64,000 nt of DNA, from contig NC_064435.1 in NCBI RefSeq assembly GCF_023343835.1, forward strand, positions 71,558,134-71,622,133, read 5' to 3'. The translations under genes were made by a program, and so were the position numbers. Below, piece by piece: positions 34,640 to 47,756 of the stretch. The notes under the pieces are model-generated. The model did no database searches, had not been told where the DNA came from, and saw only the letters and a program-made list of their open reading frames with translations. Numbering within the stretch: the first letter of the stretch is position 1; every line of letters starts with the position of its first letter. Source of the stretch: Lagopus muta. Its lineage: Eukaryota; Chordata; Aves; Galliformes; Phasianidae.

Positions 34640-35635
34640 TTCTACCCACATTTAGGGCTGTGCAGTCCATATTTTATTTTTGCTGGCCTTATTGCTGAAT
34701 ACAAAAATGGTCCTGGCCATCTGCACCAGACCCTTTGATTCGATATCTGAAGTCCTAATTTGCCATAGGGACATGATTAAGGTCCCCTCAGCAATGAAAA
34801 CCAGAATGTTGACCATGACGTCTGCAGGCCATGTAGCTATTACCAGGGGACTATTGATCCCCAACCTCCAATAATGTCCCCCAAGGTGCAAGTAGGCCAC
34901 ACCACTTCAGTCCCACTATTTGGATTCTTAGCAGGGAGGCCCATTTGGCCTTTCTTTGTGAGTCAATACAAAGGCCCTAGCAGCTGTACTAAGTGAGGTA
35001 TAAAGGAACGTCAGTATCCCAGTATACCCCAAAATTCTTGCTGCTGCCTTGGTGTGCATCGTAGGGACCGGGAACTCCTGAACCTTGTCTGTTATTGCAC
35101 TGTGTAGTACTTCGGTCTTTCCCAACCAAACTACCCAGGGATTTCACAGGAAAGCCTGGTCCTTGCACCTTTTTTGGGTTTATAGTCCACCCTTTCTCTT
35201 GTAAATGAGTTAGTGAGTCTACTGCCTTTCCTAATGCCCCCAGTGAGTCAGGTGTCAACATGAAATTATCAATATAATGGTACAGTTTGATGTTATTAAG
35301 ATTATTCTGGTCTGCTAGGTCACACGCCACTAAGCTATGACAATATGTTGGTGAATGTACATACGCCTGGAAACTGAAAGGTCCACTGCCTGCCTCCTCG
35401 TGTAAATGCAAACTGACCCTGCAATTCTTCATGAATGGGAATACTGAACAATACATTGGCCAAGTCTAGGACATGGTGGTAGGTTTGTATCTCCCTACTC
35501 AATGTGCCCATCAGGGAAGCAATATTGGATACACTACATGAATGGGCAGTGTGATCTTATTTAGTTCTCTGCAATCCACTGTCATTCTCCACGTGCCGTC
35601 TGACTTCAGCCATAGATATTTTATAAAGATTGAGG
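34640..35635 (-). mobile_element. endogenous retrovirus pol remnant (reverse transcriptase), defective
   Basis: On the minus strand 35457-35635 resembles the start of a retroviral reverse transcriptase (DGTWRMTVD, RELNK) but is cut by stop codons. 34989-35456 is open and contains the palm region with YIDN where an active enzyme has YIDD. 34652-34900 is a further open segment whose match is uncertain. No gag, env or LTR is attached. It is an old, non-functional genomic copy: it has stops, frame changes and an altered active-site residue. The motif style suggests an ERV-L or ERV1-like lineage, but I cannot decide. Confidence 0.8.
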
Positions 35636-35639
35636 TGTG

Positions 35640-38500
35640 CTTTGAAAAAGAAAAATGAAAATTATTTATGACTGCCTACATTGTTCCTAAATTACAGAAA
35701 TTAAATATATATATATATACAGACTTCTAGCTAAAAGGGATGTGTTAACTGTAAAACACTTCTTGAGACTTAAGGATGACTTAAGACTTTTTTTTATTTT
35801 CAAAGTATTGCACAACATTCTGGGTTTTGCTTTTCTGCAGCAGATCTGGGTGTTTGGTTCTGGGGCAGTTGTGCAGAGCTGAGAGTATCCACTTGGGTGA
35901 CAGCCCGCTCTGTGACACTTCAGTGGCGTGTCCACTTTGTAACCTTTTCTGCTTCCAGCTAGCAAAGTTAGTTTTCTGTGTCGGACTGTAATGAACAACA
36001 AGGGAAGACTTGCATCTTGGAAGAGTGTGGTCCTTTCAGCAAGTCAGTAGGCAGGACTTAATTGCAGCTTCTGTTCTCCCATCTGAGCCTGTCTTCTGTA
36101 TTTATACTGTTGGAGAGGAGAGGGGAGCAGAACTAATAATAAGGGCTCACCTCTGGAACTGTTGTTGATTTGCTTAGGTAGTAGTGCTGGAAAGAAAGGG
36201 GAAAGGGAATCTTTAAAACAACGAGGGAAAGAAAACACTTTAGGCATCTGACAGTTAATTTCCCCTGCATCGGGTAGCACTTGCACAATGGCAGGCTGTA
36301 GTCAGATTGTTTCTTGCTTTTTGGCTCAGGTTCTGGTCTTCTCCCCAGCCCAGAGAACACCCAAGTGGAGCAGCAACACTTGGCCTCTTGCATACCCTCA
36401 TATACTGCCACAGGAGGTGCTGGCTTGGTGCTTTTAATCTGTCAGGTGGTTCCATTATGTTTGCTTGATTCACTCCCCTCACCCTCACTAAGGCTTTTGT
36501 CTCATCAAATCATGCTGAAATAAATAATAAAAAAAAAATTACCACCACCATAAAAAAAAAACCACAACAAAACAACAACAACCAAAAAAACCAAAACAAC
36601 AACACCTTTTTAAACTAACCAAAACACCCAGTGCTTTTCCAAAAAGTAGTAGGCAATGGGAAACATTATTTTAGAAAGAAAGGGCTGGTGAACTTGGAGC
36701 AATGCTTAGGACTCTTTAAAGGAAAGCTTTGACAACTTCTTAAATCAGTCAGATGGTCAGGCAGCCAAATGAAGTGTCCAGGTATTCCTAAATCCCTCAG
36801 TCACCACCATCCCATCCCATACATGCTTTATCCCAGCCAACCTGTCTGCCTTTGCAGGAAGATGGAAAATAGCAACAGAGGTCTGTGCTCATGGGAAGTT
36901 CAAAGGGAAGAATTGTGCAAGATTTCTTGTGAGGAACCATGATATAAGAGCTAAGAGTGCTGTTGTGAAGGCAGCTCTCTTGTGTGGAAGGGACTACCTT
37001 GTCATCAGTGCCTTGCCATAGAAACATCAGGCTCTCTAAAGAAACACTGCATGGATGATGTGTGAATGATGGTGGTAATTGGGTGTGGCATAGCATCGTC
37101 TGCTTTGGTTGTAAAAGGATACAGCAAGCAGGTGGAGAATGTTCTGTGTTGGTATTGTGTCTGCCTGCAGTTCTGGACCCGTGCTTGAGGACCCTTGTCT
37201 GAGGTCTCTTTGTGCCTTCTGAGGAAATAACCTGGATTAAACCCGAATTCAGTTCACTGAGGGAATGGCAAGTTGTCCTTGTTACCAGTGAAGGAGCAGT
37301 CAGAATGCAATGAGGAACAACCTCTCTGCAGGCAGTGAGGAGGCTCTGCTGCTAGGAGTGGAGACTTCCAAGACTGCAAGCAAAGGTGAATCAATAGTGT
37401 TATTTGCCCTCTATTTTTTACTTCTCACATGCTTACAGCCTGACTTCTTGCTTAGGGAGAGAGAAATAAAGCTTATATTGTCTGAAAAAAAGTCAGACTT
37501 GCTGCATGTGACTGCCTGTTTCTTCACTTTCTGCTGAAACCCGCCATGCAGCAGTGATCCCAGGACTTGTTTTGCAGCTGGGCTCCAGCCCTCCAGCAGT
37601 GGGTGCTGCCTACCAGCCCTGCGCTGAGCAGAGAATGCAGCAGGCCTCCTCAGGGCTTGCGGCTGTGGCCATATGCCTGGGGCTGCTGAGTCCCTGCCTG
37701 AGGAAACTGAGAATGCGCTACCTTCCTTCTCCCTGTTGAGGGGAAGGAACATCAACCCAGGTTAAACCAGAAACCCCAAACCCACGAGTTCACTGTAGAA
37801 ATGAGGCCAATAGAAACGGCTCCAACACCTGTGTTCTACTGCTGCACAGAGTGCAAAAGCAACCTCTTTTCCATGCCCTATCCCAGCCCACCTGTTAAAC
37901 CGCAGATTTTTTCTAGCACAGCCTCCTGCCAGGCCAGTGATCTCCACAGGGATAGCTGGGCAAGGTCAGGCCATGCCCTCTGCAAGCGGCCATGGGGAGG
38001 CTGTGCTGGGTGCCAACAGCTAATGAGTGCCTCAGGGAGTTATCTCTTGCTGATTTAAAGGGCCTAATTGTATTTATGGCCATGTTCTGCATTCTTGGCC
38101 TTGGGCAGGAACCAGCTATGAGGTGACCAGGAATGAGCAGATCCTGTTTCAGGGACAGGGACAGCTGTCAGTGGCTGAAGAGAAGGAAGGGGCAGCCACA
38201 GCGTCCCCAGCCAATGCAGGAGTCTCCGAGGGCTCTCTGGGCAAAACATGGTGGCTGCCCCCAATGACTCCATAGAACAGAACAAACTGTAAGGAGAGCT
38301 GCTGCCCAGCCTAAAGCTGAAAATAGAAAGCGACATCTGATCTGGCCTCAATAAGAGGACAACAGAGACAGCAGAGTCCATGAAGCTGGCCACAGGTGTG
38401 AGCAACACCCACAGACCTTTGTTAAGCCCTAAATACAGCATCTGCTGTCACATCAGGAGGGCTACTCAGACTGCGATCCCACCTTTGGCCTCCTTGCTGC
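35640..38500. other. intergenic DNA between OTULIN and ANKH
   Basis: Holds a (TA)n stretch near 35706, an A/C-rich tract at 36520-36610 and a somewhat GC-richer part (37540-38250). I see no recognised exon. Confidence 0.35.
36520..36610. repeat. A/C-rich low-complexity tract
   Basis: Runs of A with CCACAACA-type units; could be a decayed retroposon tail, but no body is recognised. Confidence 0.6.
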
Positions 38501-38502
38501 AG

Positions 38503-38693
38503 TGGGTGGTGCAGATTTGGTTGCTCTGGAGTGCCCAAGGGACCGAAATATTGTTCAAACACTGAACATTTTTGGTGAAGGAATGTTTTCACAGCTTTCT
38601 GAGAGTGCCTTTGGGGCCTTGCCAGATGGGTGGATGAAGGATCTTCTCATGACTTTTGAGTTTATTCATGATGAGAAGAATGCTCTACTTTAA
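38503..38693 (+). other. unidentified exon-like ORF, 63 codons
   Basis: A pyrimidine-rich acceptor ('tggcctccttgctgcag') precedes an open frame without low complexity, which contains ECPRDRNIVQTLN, FGEGMFSQLSESAF and GWMKDLLMTFEFIHDEKN and stops at TAA (38691-38693). AATAAA follows at 38792-38797. It has the form of a terminal exon on + or of a pseudogene fragment. I do not recognise the family. It lies 160 bp before a solo LTR but is not part of it. Confidence 0.3.
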
Positions 38694-38852
38694 GTAATAA
38701 CTATCTTTTTTAACAGGAATAATGAAAATTTTAGGGTTAGTGTGGAAGAAGTACTCTGAACATAGCTAGCAACTTATGAAGGCTTCACGGAAATAAAAAG
38801 TGCCTGTCCTGCATCATTTTATGGATACCTTTGGATTTCATTAGCTTCAAGT

Positions 38853-39453
38853 TGTCCTAGTTTCAGCTGGGAGAGACTTTTTTTTCTTTATAGTGTCTGG
38901 TATGATGTTATGTTTTGGCATTAGGAGAAAAACAATGTTGATAACACACTGATGATTTAGCTGTTGCTGAGCAGTGCTGTACAGAGCCAAGGACATTTTG
39001 GTTTTCAGCTCCTCATGCTTTCCTGCCAGTGAGAGGGGCTGGGGGAGCACAAGGAGCTGTAAGGGGACAGAACCGGGACAGCTGACCCAAACTGGCGAGA
39101 GAGATGTCCCACACCAAATGGTGTGATGTAAAAAAGCTTGAAAAATGGCGGGGAGTTGGCCAGGGGAGCAGCTGCTGTGTGGGGTCTGGCTGGGCACTGA
39201 TCGTCAGGTGGCGAGCAATTGCGTTGTGCATACCTTGTTTTGGGTGTATGTATTTATATACACATATATATAATTATCATTACTATTATTATTTTTTTTT
39301 CCTTCATTTTCAGTTTCAGTAAATCGTTCTCAGCTCAACCCATGAGTTCTACTTGGTTGTTTTTTCCCCTCACTCTTTTCCCCAAACCCTCTGGGAGGGG
39401 CAGTGAGCAAATGGCTGTGTGGTGCTGAGCTGCTGCCAGGTTAAACCACAACA
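38853..39453 (+). mobile_element. solo LTR (avian ERV, probably class III/ERVL-like) with perfect 5-bp target duplication
   Basis: Begins TGTCCTAGTTTCAGCTGGGA and ends GGTTAAACCACAACA. Both ends match an LTR family I know to be widespread in birds. The flanks are CAAGT (38848-38852) and CAAGT (39454-39458), a perfect target duplication. The length is 601 bp. Internal family blocks are visible ('gttgataacacactgatg', 'gggacagctgacccaaactg', 'ggcgagcaattgcgttgtgc', 'gctcaacccatgagtt'), as is a TA/TTA-rich stretch at 39250-39300. No internal region remains, so it arose by LTR-LTR recombination. Confidence 0.9.
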
Positions 39454-42400
39454 CAAGTCAAGATCTTACAGTTGGCAGCATCGTGCTCATAATTCAAAAA
39501 CAATCTGAGTGTTGGATTAATTTCTCACCAGGAGGCATATTCCGATTATTCCACATGAGAAGAGTGCTTTAGACCATGTCAGATTGCAAGAATTAATAAC
39601 ACGGAAGCAATCAGAATCATATGCAAACTTGTTAGAACTTTACTTAAAGTAATTAGAATATGAAAGCTGTTGGACAATATTGGAGCACAGATCTCCCCCC
39701 CTCCTAAAAGAAAGCATAGATCATTCTTTTTAACAATGCAAAAACATACATCTCTGTTAAATACATAAACAACACTCAATTTTTAATGCAACACGTACTT
39801 TTATACTTTCGACCTCAGCAGTCATTGAAAAAATGTACAAAGTTTTACCTTCATTGGTTTCTTTAGAGGTTACAGAAAACCCACATGTTCAAAGCAAAGC
39901 AAAACATTCATTAAAAAACTAACGGGTAGCTTTAGGTGTACAACTTCAAGAAAACGACACTTCTTTCGAGAGAAATCAATTGGAATTCTACAAAAGTATG
40001 GCAGAAAATGATGCATGAGGTAACATTTCTTTTAAAATCTAGGATCCCTGTACTGTAGTTCCAAATAGGGCTCTGACTTGACACCTACAGTCCTTGGAAA
40101 ATTGACTTGTTTAAATAGTCAAGGATTGCTATTAGGCATACTGCTTTGCATAAAGATAGCTTTATCCTGAAAGACACTGAAAGAATCTGAATCTGATAGT
40201 GAAAGATACTCTGAAACAAATGAATAGCAAAGTGATACCTCTGAGGTGAAATAACCATTTGTTCTAAAATAACAGAAATGAACAAAAAATCAGCTTTTTC
40301 CTTATGGAAAGGTAACCTTAACACCAGTGCAAACACAGCATTCCCTAAAGGTGCCCAGCTGTTACTTACAAGCCTACTGAGAACAGAACAAGTCCTTGTC
40401 CTGCAGAATGCTCTCCGGACAGAGGCCCTCAAACATCCTCCTGCTCCTTCCCAGGAAAGCCTTCAGATGCTGTGCTGCCCTTTCTTAGGATGCTGCTTCA
40501 AGACACTATTCCCCACTCTCATTTTTTAAAAGTATTTCCACTAAACTAAAAACAAGTCAATTTTAGAGAACCCAAAGGCACAATTAGAACATGCAAATAT
40601 GAGTTCAGTATTTATAGGCATTTCTGTGGTGCTGTTCCCTGCAGTATCCAAGCATTTTTCACCAGCATCAGTGAATTCTACCCTTAGAACACCTTTTGGA
40701 GATTGGAGAACCTGCTATCCTTGTTGATACTACTTTACAGATGATGTACAGTGTGGTCAAAGCCATCCTGAACCTCTGCTCTAAAACCGATAATTTCTGG
40801 AGGGCATTTCTATGCAATTTAGCCCTCCTCCATGATGATCCCTGCTGCGGAGACAAAACAGTTCTCATCTGCTGCTTTTTCCTTTGGGTTTTGCTCAGCC
40901 TTAGAGTTCCTTCTAGAACTACCTTGTGGCTGGCCGTTGCTCAACTATGTGAAGATGGAGAGAGTGGGACGCGTGAAGCTTCCTTCTTTCTCCACTGCAA
41001 AAAGTGTGACAAAGTTTGGTGTTTTTTGTATTTCTAGCACTGCAAAGTTCAGGTTTATCTGATGTCAGCAGTGCTGCCTGGTAACCTTCATAGGTGAGTG
41101 AACCTCTTGTTAAAGATGACAAATGAGGGAGTTGCACCATTAAACGCATTTCATCTATGCCACCAAGCAGAACAGACTCCTGGTCCCCAGTTGGGATTTC
41201 TGCAGCCTGTGGTATTAAGATTCTCTGCCAGTGTCACAGCATAAAGAAACACCAAATGCAGCATCAGAGGACCTGACGGTGACTGCAGTCCCAGCCACAA
41301 GTCCATCAATAAAAGGCAAAGTCTATTTTCCCTCTCTCAGAAGAGCCAGCTCTAGGGAAGATTGCTGCCCCCAGCTTGCTCATATTGGTGGAATGACAAA
41401 CCATCAGGTTTTGTCCTAAAGAGACTCTGTGTTTCGAGTCACCTCCCACTTGGCAGGCAAGCCCTGGGGACCCATGGCCATGCTAGAATACCCAACTAAA
41501 CAGTGCCCTGGGTGCTTGGCTTCAAGAAAATGGAGGCAGAAGCAACAAAAGCAGATCTAAAGTTGCAGTAGTAGTGGGGGCCAGTGTTCTGAATGAGTGA
41601 CACCACCCGAGCTCAACTGCCTTTATGGTGGTGGTGGGAGCTTCTGTCCCATTGGCAAAAACACAGGTTGAATTCTGCATCTTGTGCATTTGCTTTGTAA
41701 TAATGTATGGTGTTTTATGGGTAGATTTTTATTAAAAACAAGGTAAGCGAAGTGCACTTTGAACTGCATTATTGAAAGACTGATTAATTTTAAAAAGCTT
41801 GTTGACATCCTCTATAAAAATGCATACGAACCTTCATTTTTTTTACAGGTTTTGCTTTTGCAACGTTGTAGCATTTGCAAGGTTTGTAGATAAAATCGGT
41901 TGATGTAAGTAACCTTATGGCCTGTAGCCTCCTAATTGTTTCATTACAGCTTAGGAAGGACATTGTGTTTACTGTAACAGGACGCAAAGCCAGAGTTGCA
42001 TTCTTGCTGTCTTAGAGCAAACTACAAAGCTGAGCATGCTAGTTCAGGCTCTGCTGCTTTCTGCATGTGTACTCACACTCTGCTTTCCACCCAGGCAGGA
42101 TATTCATTCAAAGCTGCTTTTTTTTTTTCCAATTTTTTTGTTTGTGTTTTGGTGGAATTGAGGATATAGCTGTCACTTCAATTTTAAAATACATCCTTTC
42201 CTAAGAGGGTATTTATATGCTCTCATTTGTAGACAGGCCAAGCTATTTTATTACATAAATTAAGTATTACTTTGCATTATGTTGATTACAGTTATCAGAA
42301 AGGATAGCTTTTTTTATAGTGATGAATGATGCACATGAAAAGAGGGAGTTTCTTGCTGGTTGCAGGCTTTTGTACTTAGAGAGTTAACTGTAAAAGTGCA

Positions 42401-44249
42401 GTGCAGTTCTCACATATTTTGTCTGCATATACAATAGCTGATTTTTGCTTTGCCCTCATTGTAGGGCTCCCACAGGGTGGGAGGGTGCTTACAGCTGACC
42501 CTGAAATATGAAAGTTTTGTCATCTGCAAAAGAATCTGTGAAGCTCAGATTTTGGCTTAAATATCTGCATTGTTGAGCCCTAGCAGGCACCATCTCTCAG
42601 CCCTGAAACCCTAAAAAAAGCCCAAACAGTCTTAAGATGACAGGACTATCCTAGGTTGCAGAGAACAATTTAGGTCAGATGGAGATGGCAGGTATTTATC
42701 TATGTAATCCCAAAGCAGGGCCAGTTTAGATGTCAGTGAGGTTGCACAAGTCCAACTGAATTTTAAACTTAACAGATTCTTGCTATCAATCAGCCTCTCC
42801 AACTCTTCAGGCTATATTTTAGTTTTCATCTACACAAAGTCCTGTGCTTCCCAGTGCTTCAAACAGTGCACTGCTGCAGGGCTGCAGGGCCCTGGAAGAG
42901 TTGGGCCTGGTGCTCAGAAATCACCAGAAGGTCAAAAAAAAAATGGCTTAAGTAGTGAATTTGAATCAATTCTTTGAATTCTTGATTTTAAATAAAGAAC
43001 ATCCCCCAGTTCCTTCTATTTCTTGACTCCTTTTCAGCTTAGCAAATGAAAAGCAAAAAGCAGTTCATCAAAAAAAGTTTTGTTTTAAGCTACTTTTTAA
43101 AGACTACATTACTTGACATTCAGCATGAAGACTACATTTTCTTTCTCAAAATGCCAGCAGACAAAATAAACCTAGAAGGAGCCTTCAGAAGAAAATAAAG
43201 AAATGTCTGATGATGCAGAACTGGAAATGAGAGAAAAAAATGAGGTGAAACTCAAGTTGATGTGAGGAGTGACAGTATCTAGTGATTATATAATGCCAAG
43301 GAGAAATCTGGCAATGACTTTTTTGGCTGTGCACTGCTTTCCAAAGCAAATCTACACAAGCTGCCCCAAAATCACTCGTGAGCCACGGCTCCCTAAGCAC
43401 TCCGCTTCATCCCCCTGCTCTGCTGCTCACTGCACCTGAGCTCACGGCTGATCTAATGTAGGTGCCTCACTTCATGCTGTGCATCAGCAGCCAACAACAA
43501 GGCATGCTGCACGCTGCTGAGAAGCCAAGAAGTGCCCATGGTGCTGGCGCTGCCTGGGGAACATGCAGCCCTTCAGTGGGCCCTCACCGCGGCCTGCAAA
43601 CATGGCGGTATGCACATGCATATAGCTAACTTGGTACTTGGGAAATGCCAGTTCGATATCAAAGCTTTGTAATTCACCCTTTGTTACTCTGTTTAACTTT
43701 GTTCAACTAAAGCTCGTGTCATTTGCCCAGTTACTGCCAGTTAGAATCAGCAGGCGATGTAAAGTCTCCTCTTTGCACACCACAGAGCCCACATATTGGT
43801 TCATTTCTGCTTGAATACCTTTCTGAGATGTTTTCATGCTCGTCTCTCTGTTGACTCCTCAGAAACCCAAATACTCAAAGCTGTGTCTCATTTACACATC
43901 ACTTCTCACCCTTCAGTTCCACTCCAGCGCAGTTAACAGGAGAATGGCAGAGCCATTTCTGCTCTCTGTTAATTGACTTCCACCCCATGATGCTGTCTTT
44001 AGGCTGGCTATGCCACATCCATAAGCTTTTCCACGTTCCCCACTTCTCTCCAGCTTACAGATCTAAATCCCGCTTTTTCTTACTGGTATCACGTCTAACG
44101 AAAGGTCGTTCTGATTATTTGTTTATGTAGCTTTAAACTGCAATTCTTCACACAACCTATTCCCTCTTTAAGATCTTATTTATACTTTGCTCCAGCAAAC
44201 TACGTACAGCCAGTAGTAAAAACGTATGCATAAAACTGTTACATACACA

Positions 44250-44300
44250 CTCGTATATACATACCCTTACATATATATATTCATCTATTTATGCATGGCT
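44250..44300. repeat. TA-rich microsatellite
   Basis: Mixed TA/CA units ('cttacatatatatattcatc'). Low complexity. Confidence 0.6.
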
Positions 44301-45692
44301 TTCAGACACACCAATGGCTACAGGACCAACACTCAGGTATCCCCAGCCACTGTCCCACTGATCACCCTGTGCCCACACCGCAGTGAGAGGCCATGGCGTG
44401 TCGCTGCCCTCCTGCTCGCACGCCATCCCGCGCTGCCTACGCCTCGTGGCCTCCCCGAGCACCCGAGGCGTCCTTTCACCCTTCCCTTTAAGCACGAGGC
44501 GCCAGCCCACAAAAAAAGAACTCTCTCCCTCAAAAGGCTCGTCTGTGCGCTGTGGCCTGCCCTGAATACACTGCATTCAGCAGCTCGCCCTCCATCTCCA
44601 GCCACTGTCTATCTGTCTGCAGCAGTTCGGTACAACCCGACCGAGAGCCAGATATAAATCTCTCCCATTCAAAGGAAATATTTAGCAGCAAAATGAGTAG
44701 GAAACAAAAGACTTCTCTGTTACTCACCCATCCTCTTGCCCAGCATAACTCTCACTCTCAACCGCGTGACTGTGTAAGAGGGATGGGACACGCAGAGCCT
44801 GCCTCACCAGGGCCATGGCCTGGTAAGCATGTGGGGGAGATAAAAAATAGGTGTTTTCCAACTCCTGTTGGGTCTGTGAAAGGAAAACTCAGACAATTAA
44901 CACAACCTTAAACGTATTAAAAGCCTAGGAACATTAATCCAGAATCTACCAGTGTCCCTTTGACTTCCTGCTGTGTGGTATGTTCCTTCGTGGTCTAAAA
45001 TGTAAGATATAGGAGGCAGATCAACTTTTTTCCTCTTTTTATTGCAACTTCATTGATATCATTCAGTTATTCTCAAGAAAGTATCGGAAGGCTGAAACTT
45101 CCATGAACTCAGTGAGATGATGGTGCTCTGTCTCTCCCTCTCAAAAGAGACAACAGATTTCTGTTACTTCAAAATGTATCGCACAGATAGAGATGTCATG
45201 AGCAACACCACAAAGGAGACAGCATCATCAAAATTCAAGATCCCTTTGTGCGGGAAGAAGCCAGCATGTTCACGAGGGCCTGCTCAGCAGAGACACTTGG
45301 GTGGGTAATGATTGCACCCATTCAGAGGGATTCGGTCGAGCTGGACGTGGCGGCACACGCCCTTGGTCCAAAGGCAGCCCAGTTGGACACACCATCAAAT
45401 GGGGCTCAGATTGTCACTGAAGCCCTTGAAGATGTCACCAGATGGAGTTCTGGGTGCTGCTGTGGCACGTGGAGCTCCTTGTGGACCTGCCATCAGGTTG
45501 AGCATGCTAATGTGAGAGAGCATCTGCTGGGACACCAAGCTCCCATATGGAGTTACGTGTTGCAGATACATCAGCAGATTAGGTAAACCCAGCAGTGTAA
45601 AAAATACACAACGCACAGGAAATGGGTATCAGTGTTATGCATGAGTCCTTACAAAACCTTGTGAGTACTTGCCTCCAGCCACTCCTGTGCTC

Positions 45693-45715
45693 TTTTTTTT
45701 TTTTTTTTTTTTTTT
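45693..45715. repeat. poly-T tract
   Basis: 23 consecutive T residues (A-run on the minus, ANKH-sense strand) in the putative 3' UTR region. An internal A-run could prime oligo-dT falsely in cDNA work. Confidence 0.85.
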
Positions 45716-46550
45716 AAATAAAGGAATATAACTTCCCACAGAAGAACTGAAATTTTGACTTTAACAATACCATTAGTTTCACTCTATATGACCAATAATC
45801 TACTCTTTGATGACTGTTCAGTTTTCTATCTAAAACAAAAGACTCAGTGCTTCAACTAATCTGTTTCCCAATTCTTACTTTTTGGTGCAGTGATTACCTT
45901 AACCCTACATCTGCCATGCTCAAAATTCCTCAAAATACTGCTATTTGAATTTCATTCAAGTATCAAAAGAAATACTACACACAAATAATTTAGTGTTTTA
46001 TCCCCACAGTTCCTGAAAAACTGCGTGTTGTGGATTTGGATACAAATGCACAGGAGGAATCAAAACTACAGGAACAGAGAAGTCTTTAACTGGCAGCTGT
46101 GATCCGTAACAGTCTATATACATGTTACATACATATGACTGTTTGAGAGTATTCATGAATGCATATGTGTACAGTCTCCATGCTGCACAAAGTTCATTTG
46201 TCTGAGGACATTTCTTTTTGTCTTTCTAAAAAATCTCCTATAATAAACAATGAGAACAACCTTGTGGTGGCACTGAAAACGCGTGGCTACTAGGTTTAAT
46301 CTTATCCTTTACTGCCACCACTAAGCAACCACAAACTGATTTTTCAAGTCTGTCGTTGAACAAAATCACTTCTAAGTCTTCTCTTACTGCATCTGTACAT
46401 ATAACAAATTTGTACAAATGTCTAAAATAAAATTCATTGATACAATGCCTTTCATTCTAGCTACACCTGGTTACTAGTCAACTTGGTAATGTTTTAGAGC
46501 CATTTTTAGCCGAACTTGGAAAAATAAAAAATGCATTGTCGCTTAAAATA

Positions 46551-46620
46551 AAAGTACATAATATACAATATATATATTTATACACATGTGTATGTATATA
46601 CACACATATATTGATATAAC
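46551..46620. repeat. TA/CA-rich microsatellite
   Basis: Alternating TA, TG and CA dinucleotides. Confidence 0.75.
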
Positions 46621-47217
46621 ATTTTGAAGTAATGGCTAATTCTGGTCAACTTTCTGAGTGCTGGGACTACCTGGCAAATAATCTAGAAACTGAAGTTGTC
46701 CACAATTAAATAATCATTTCCACAACTTACAAAAATATATTTTTACTAAACAAAGTTTAAATTAACTGGTTTGCAGATATACCATGTAGGATAACTGTAT
46801 CCAGAATCAGAATCTGGCACAGCTACAAATGAAAGAACCCAAGTTACTACAAACTGGACACAGGAACGCTGCCCCGCAGCCAAACACAGAACAGCACAGC
46901 AATAGAAGCTGCTCCCGCAGCCATCATCAGTGGCACCCAAAACCATCTCTGGTTCAGTAACCTCTTACATAGGCTTCATTTCCACTTGACAAGGACCAAC
47001 CATCCAACCCCACGCTCTACTGTTTAAGGCTCAATTAAACTGCACAGTGCCTGCCTTGTTTGCAAAGTGCAACTTGCTGGTTTGAGCAGCTTTCCACTTC
47101 CATGACACTGTTAGGAGCTAACAAGTGATCATGGTCCCTAATTGAGGACTTGGAGGATTAGCAGTACTTGAGCTTCACCATACTGATTCTGATCTACTGC
47201 ATAGGTAAATATATCAT

Positions 47218-47290
47218 AGCAAAACATACATATATGTATATATATATATATATATACTTATATATATATATACATCTGTGTGTGAGCATG
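47218..47290. repeat. (TA)n/(TG)n microsatellite
   Basis: Long alternating TA run with short TG part. Confidence 0.8.
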
Positions 47291-47690
47291 TGTACATCAC
47301 CAAATTAAGAATTTCATGGAGCTATGTGTAGTAATGTGACACAGCATGGTATCCTGCACAAATTACCTGTATTTTTTCTTTCAATATATAGACACCAGAA
47401 ATAAAAGTAGAACAAATCAAGGTTAAATCAGTGGACAAGAACTTTGGTAAAGCTTGTCAATTTTTATTTTTTTTATTCAAATACAGTCAAATTATATCAG
47501 TTGCTATCACCCTCTTCACAAGAGGAAAGTGCATGTTTTTTATTTTTCCTAAAGAAAACTATGTGAGGTGATGCTTAGCTATTCAAATAGATTCTGAATT
47601 AAATGCTTACATTTTTCAAAAGATTTCTGTCTTTCAGATGGAATGAAAACTAAACAGAGTTCTTGTCCTGTGTGTATTTTATTTATTGTA

Positions 47691-47756
47691 TGCATATATA
47701 TATAAATATATATACATGTATGTCTCTGTGTGTGTATATACACATCCACACACTTT
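47691..47756. repeat. (TA)n/(TG)n microsatellite
   Basis: A second TA/TG run with similar composition, 400 bp further on. Confidence 0.75.

Noticed and set aside
44226-44911. Overlapping ORFs up to 143 codons on both strands in GC-richer DNA
   Set aside because: Proline/serine-rich translations in every frame without a recognisable motif; best explained by local base composition downstream of ANKH.
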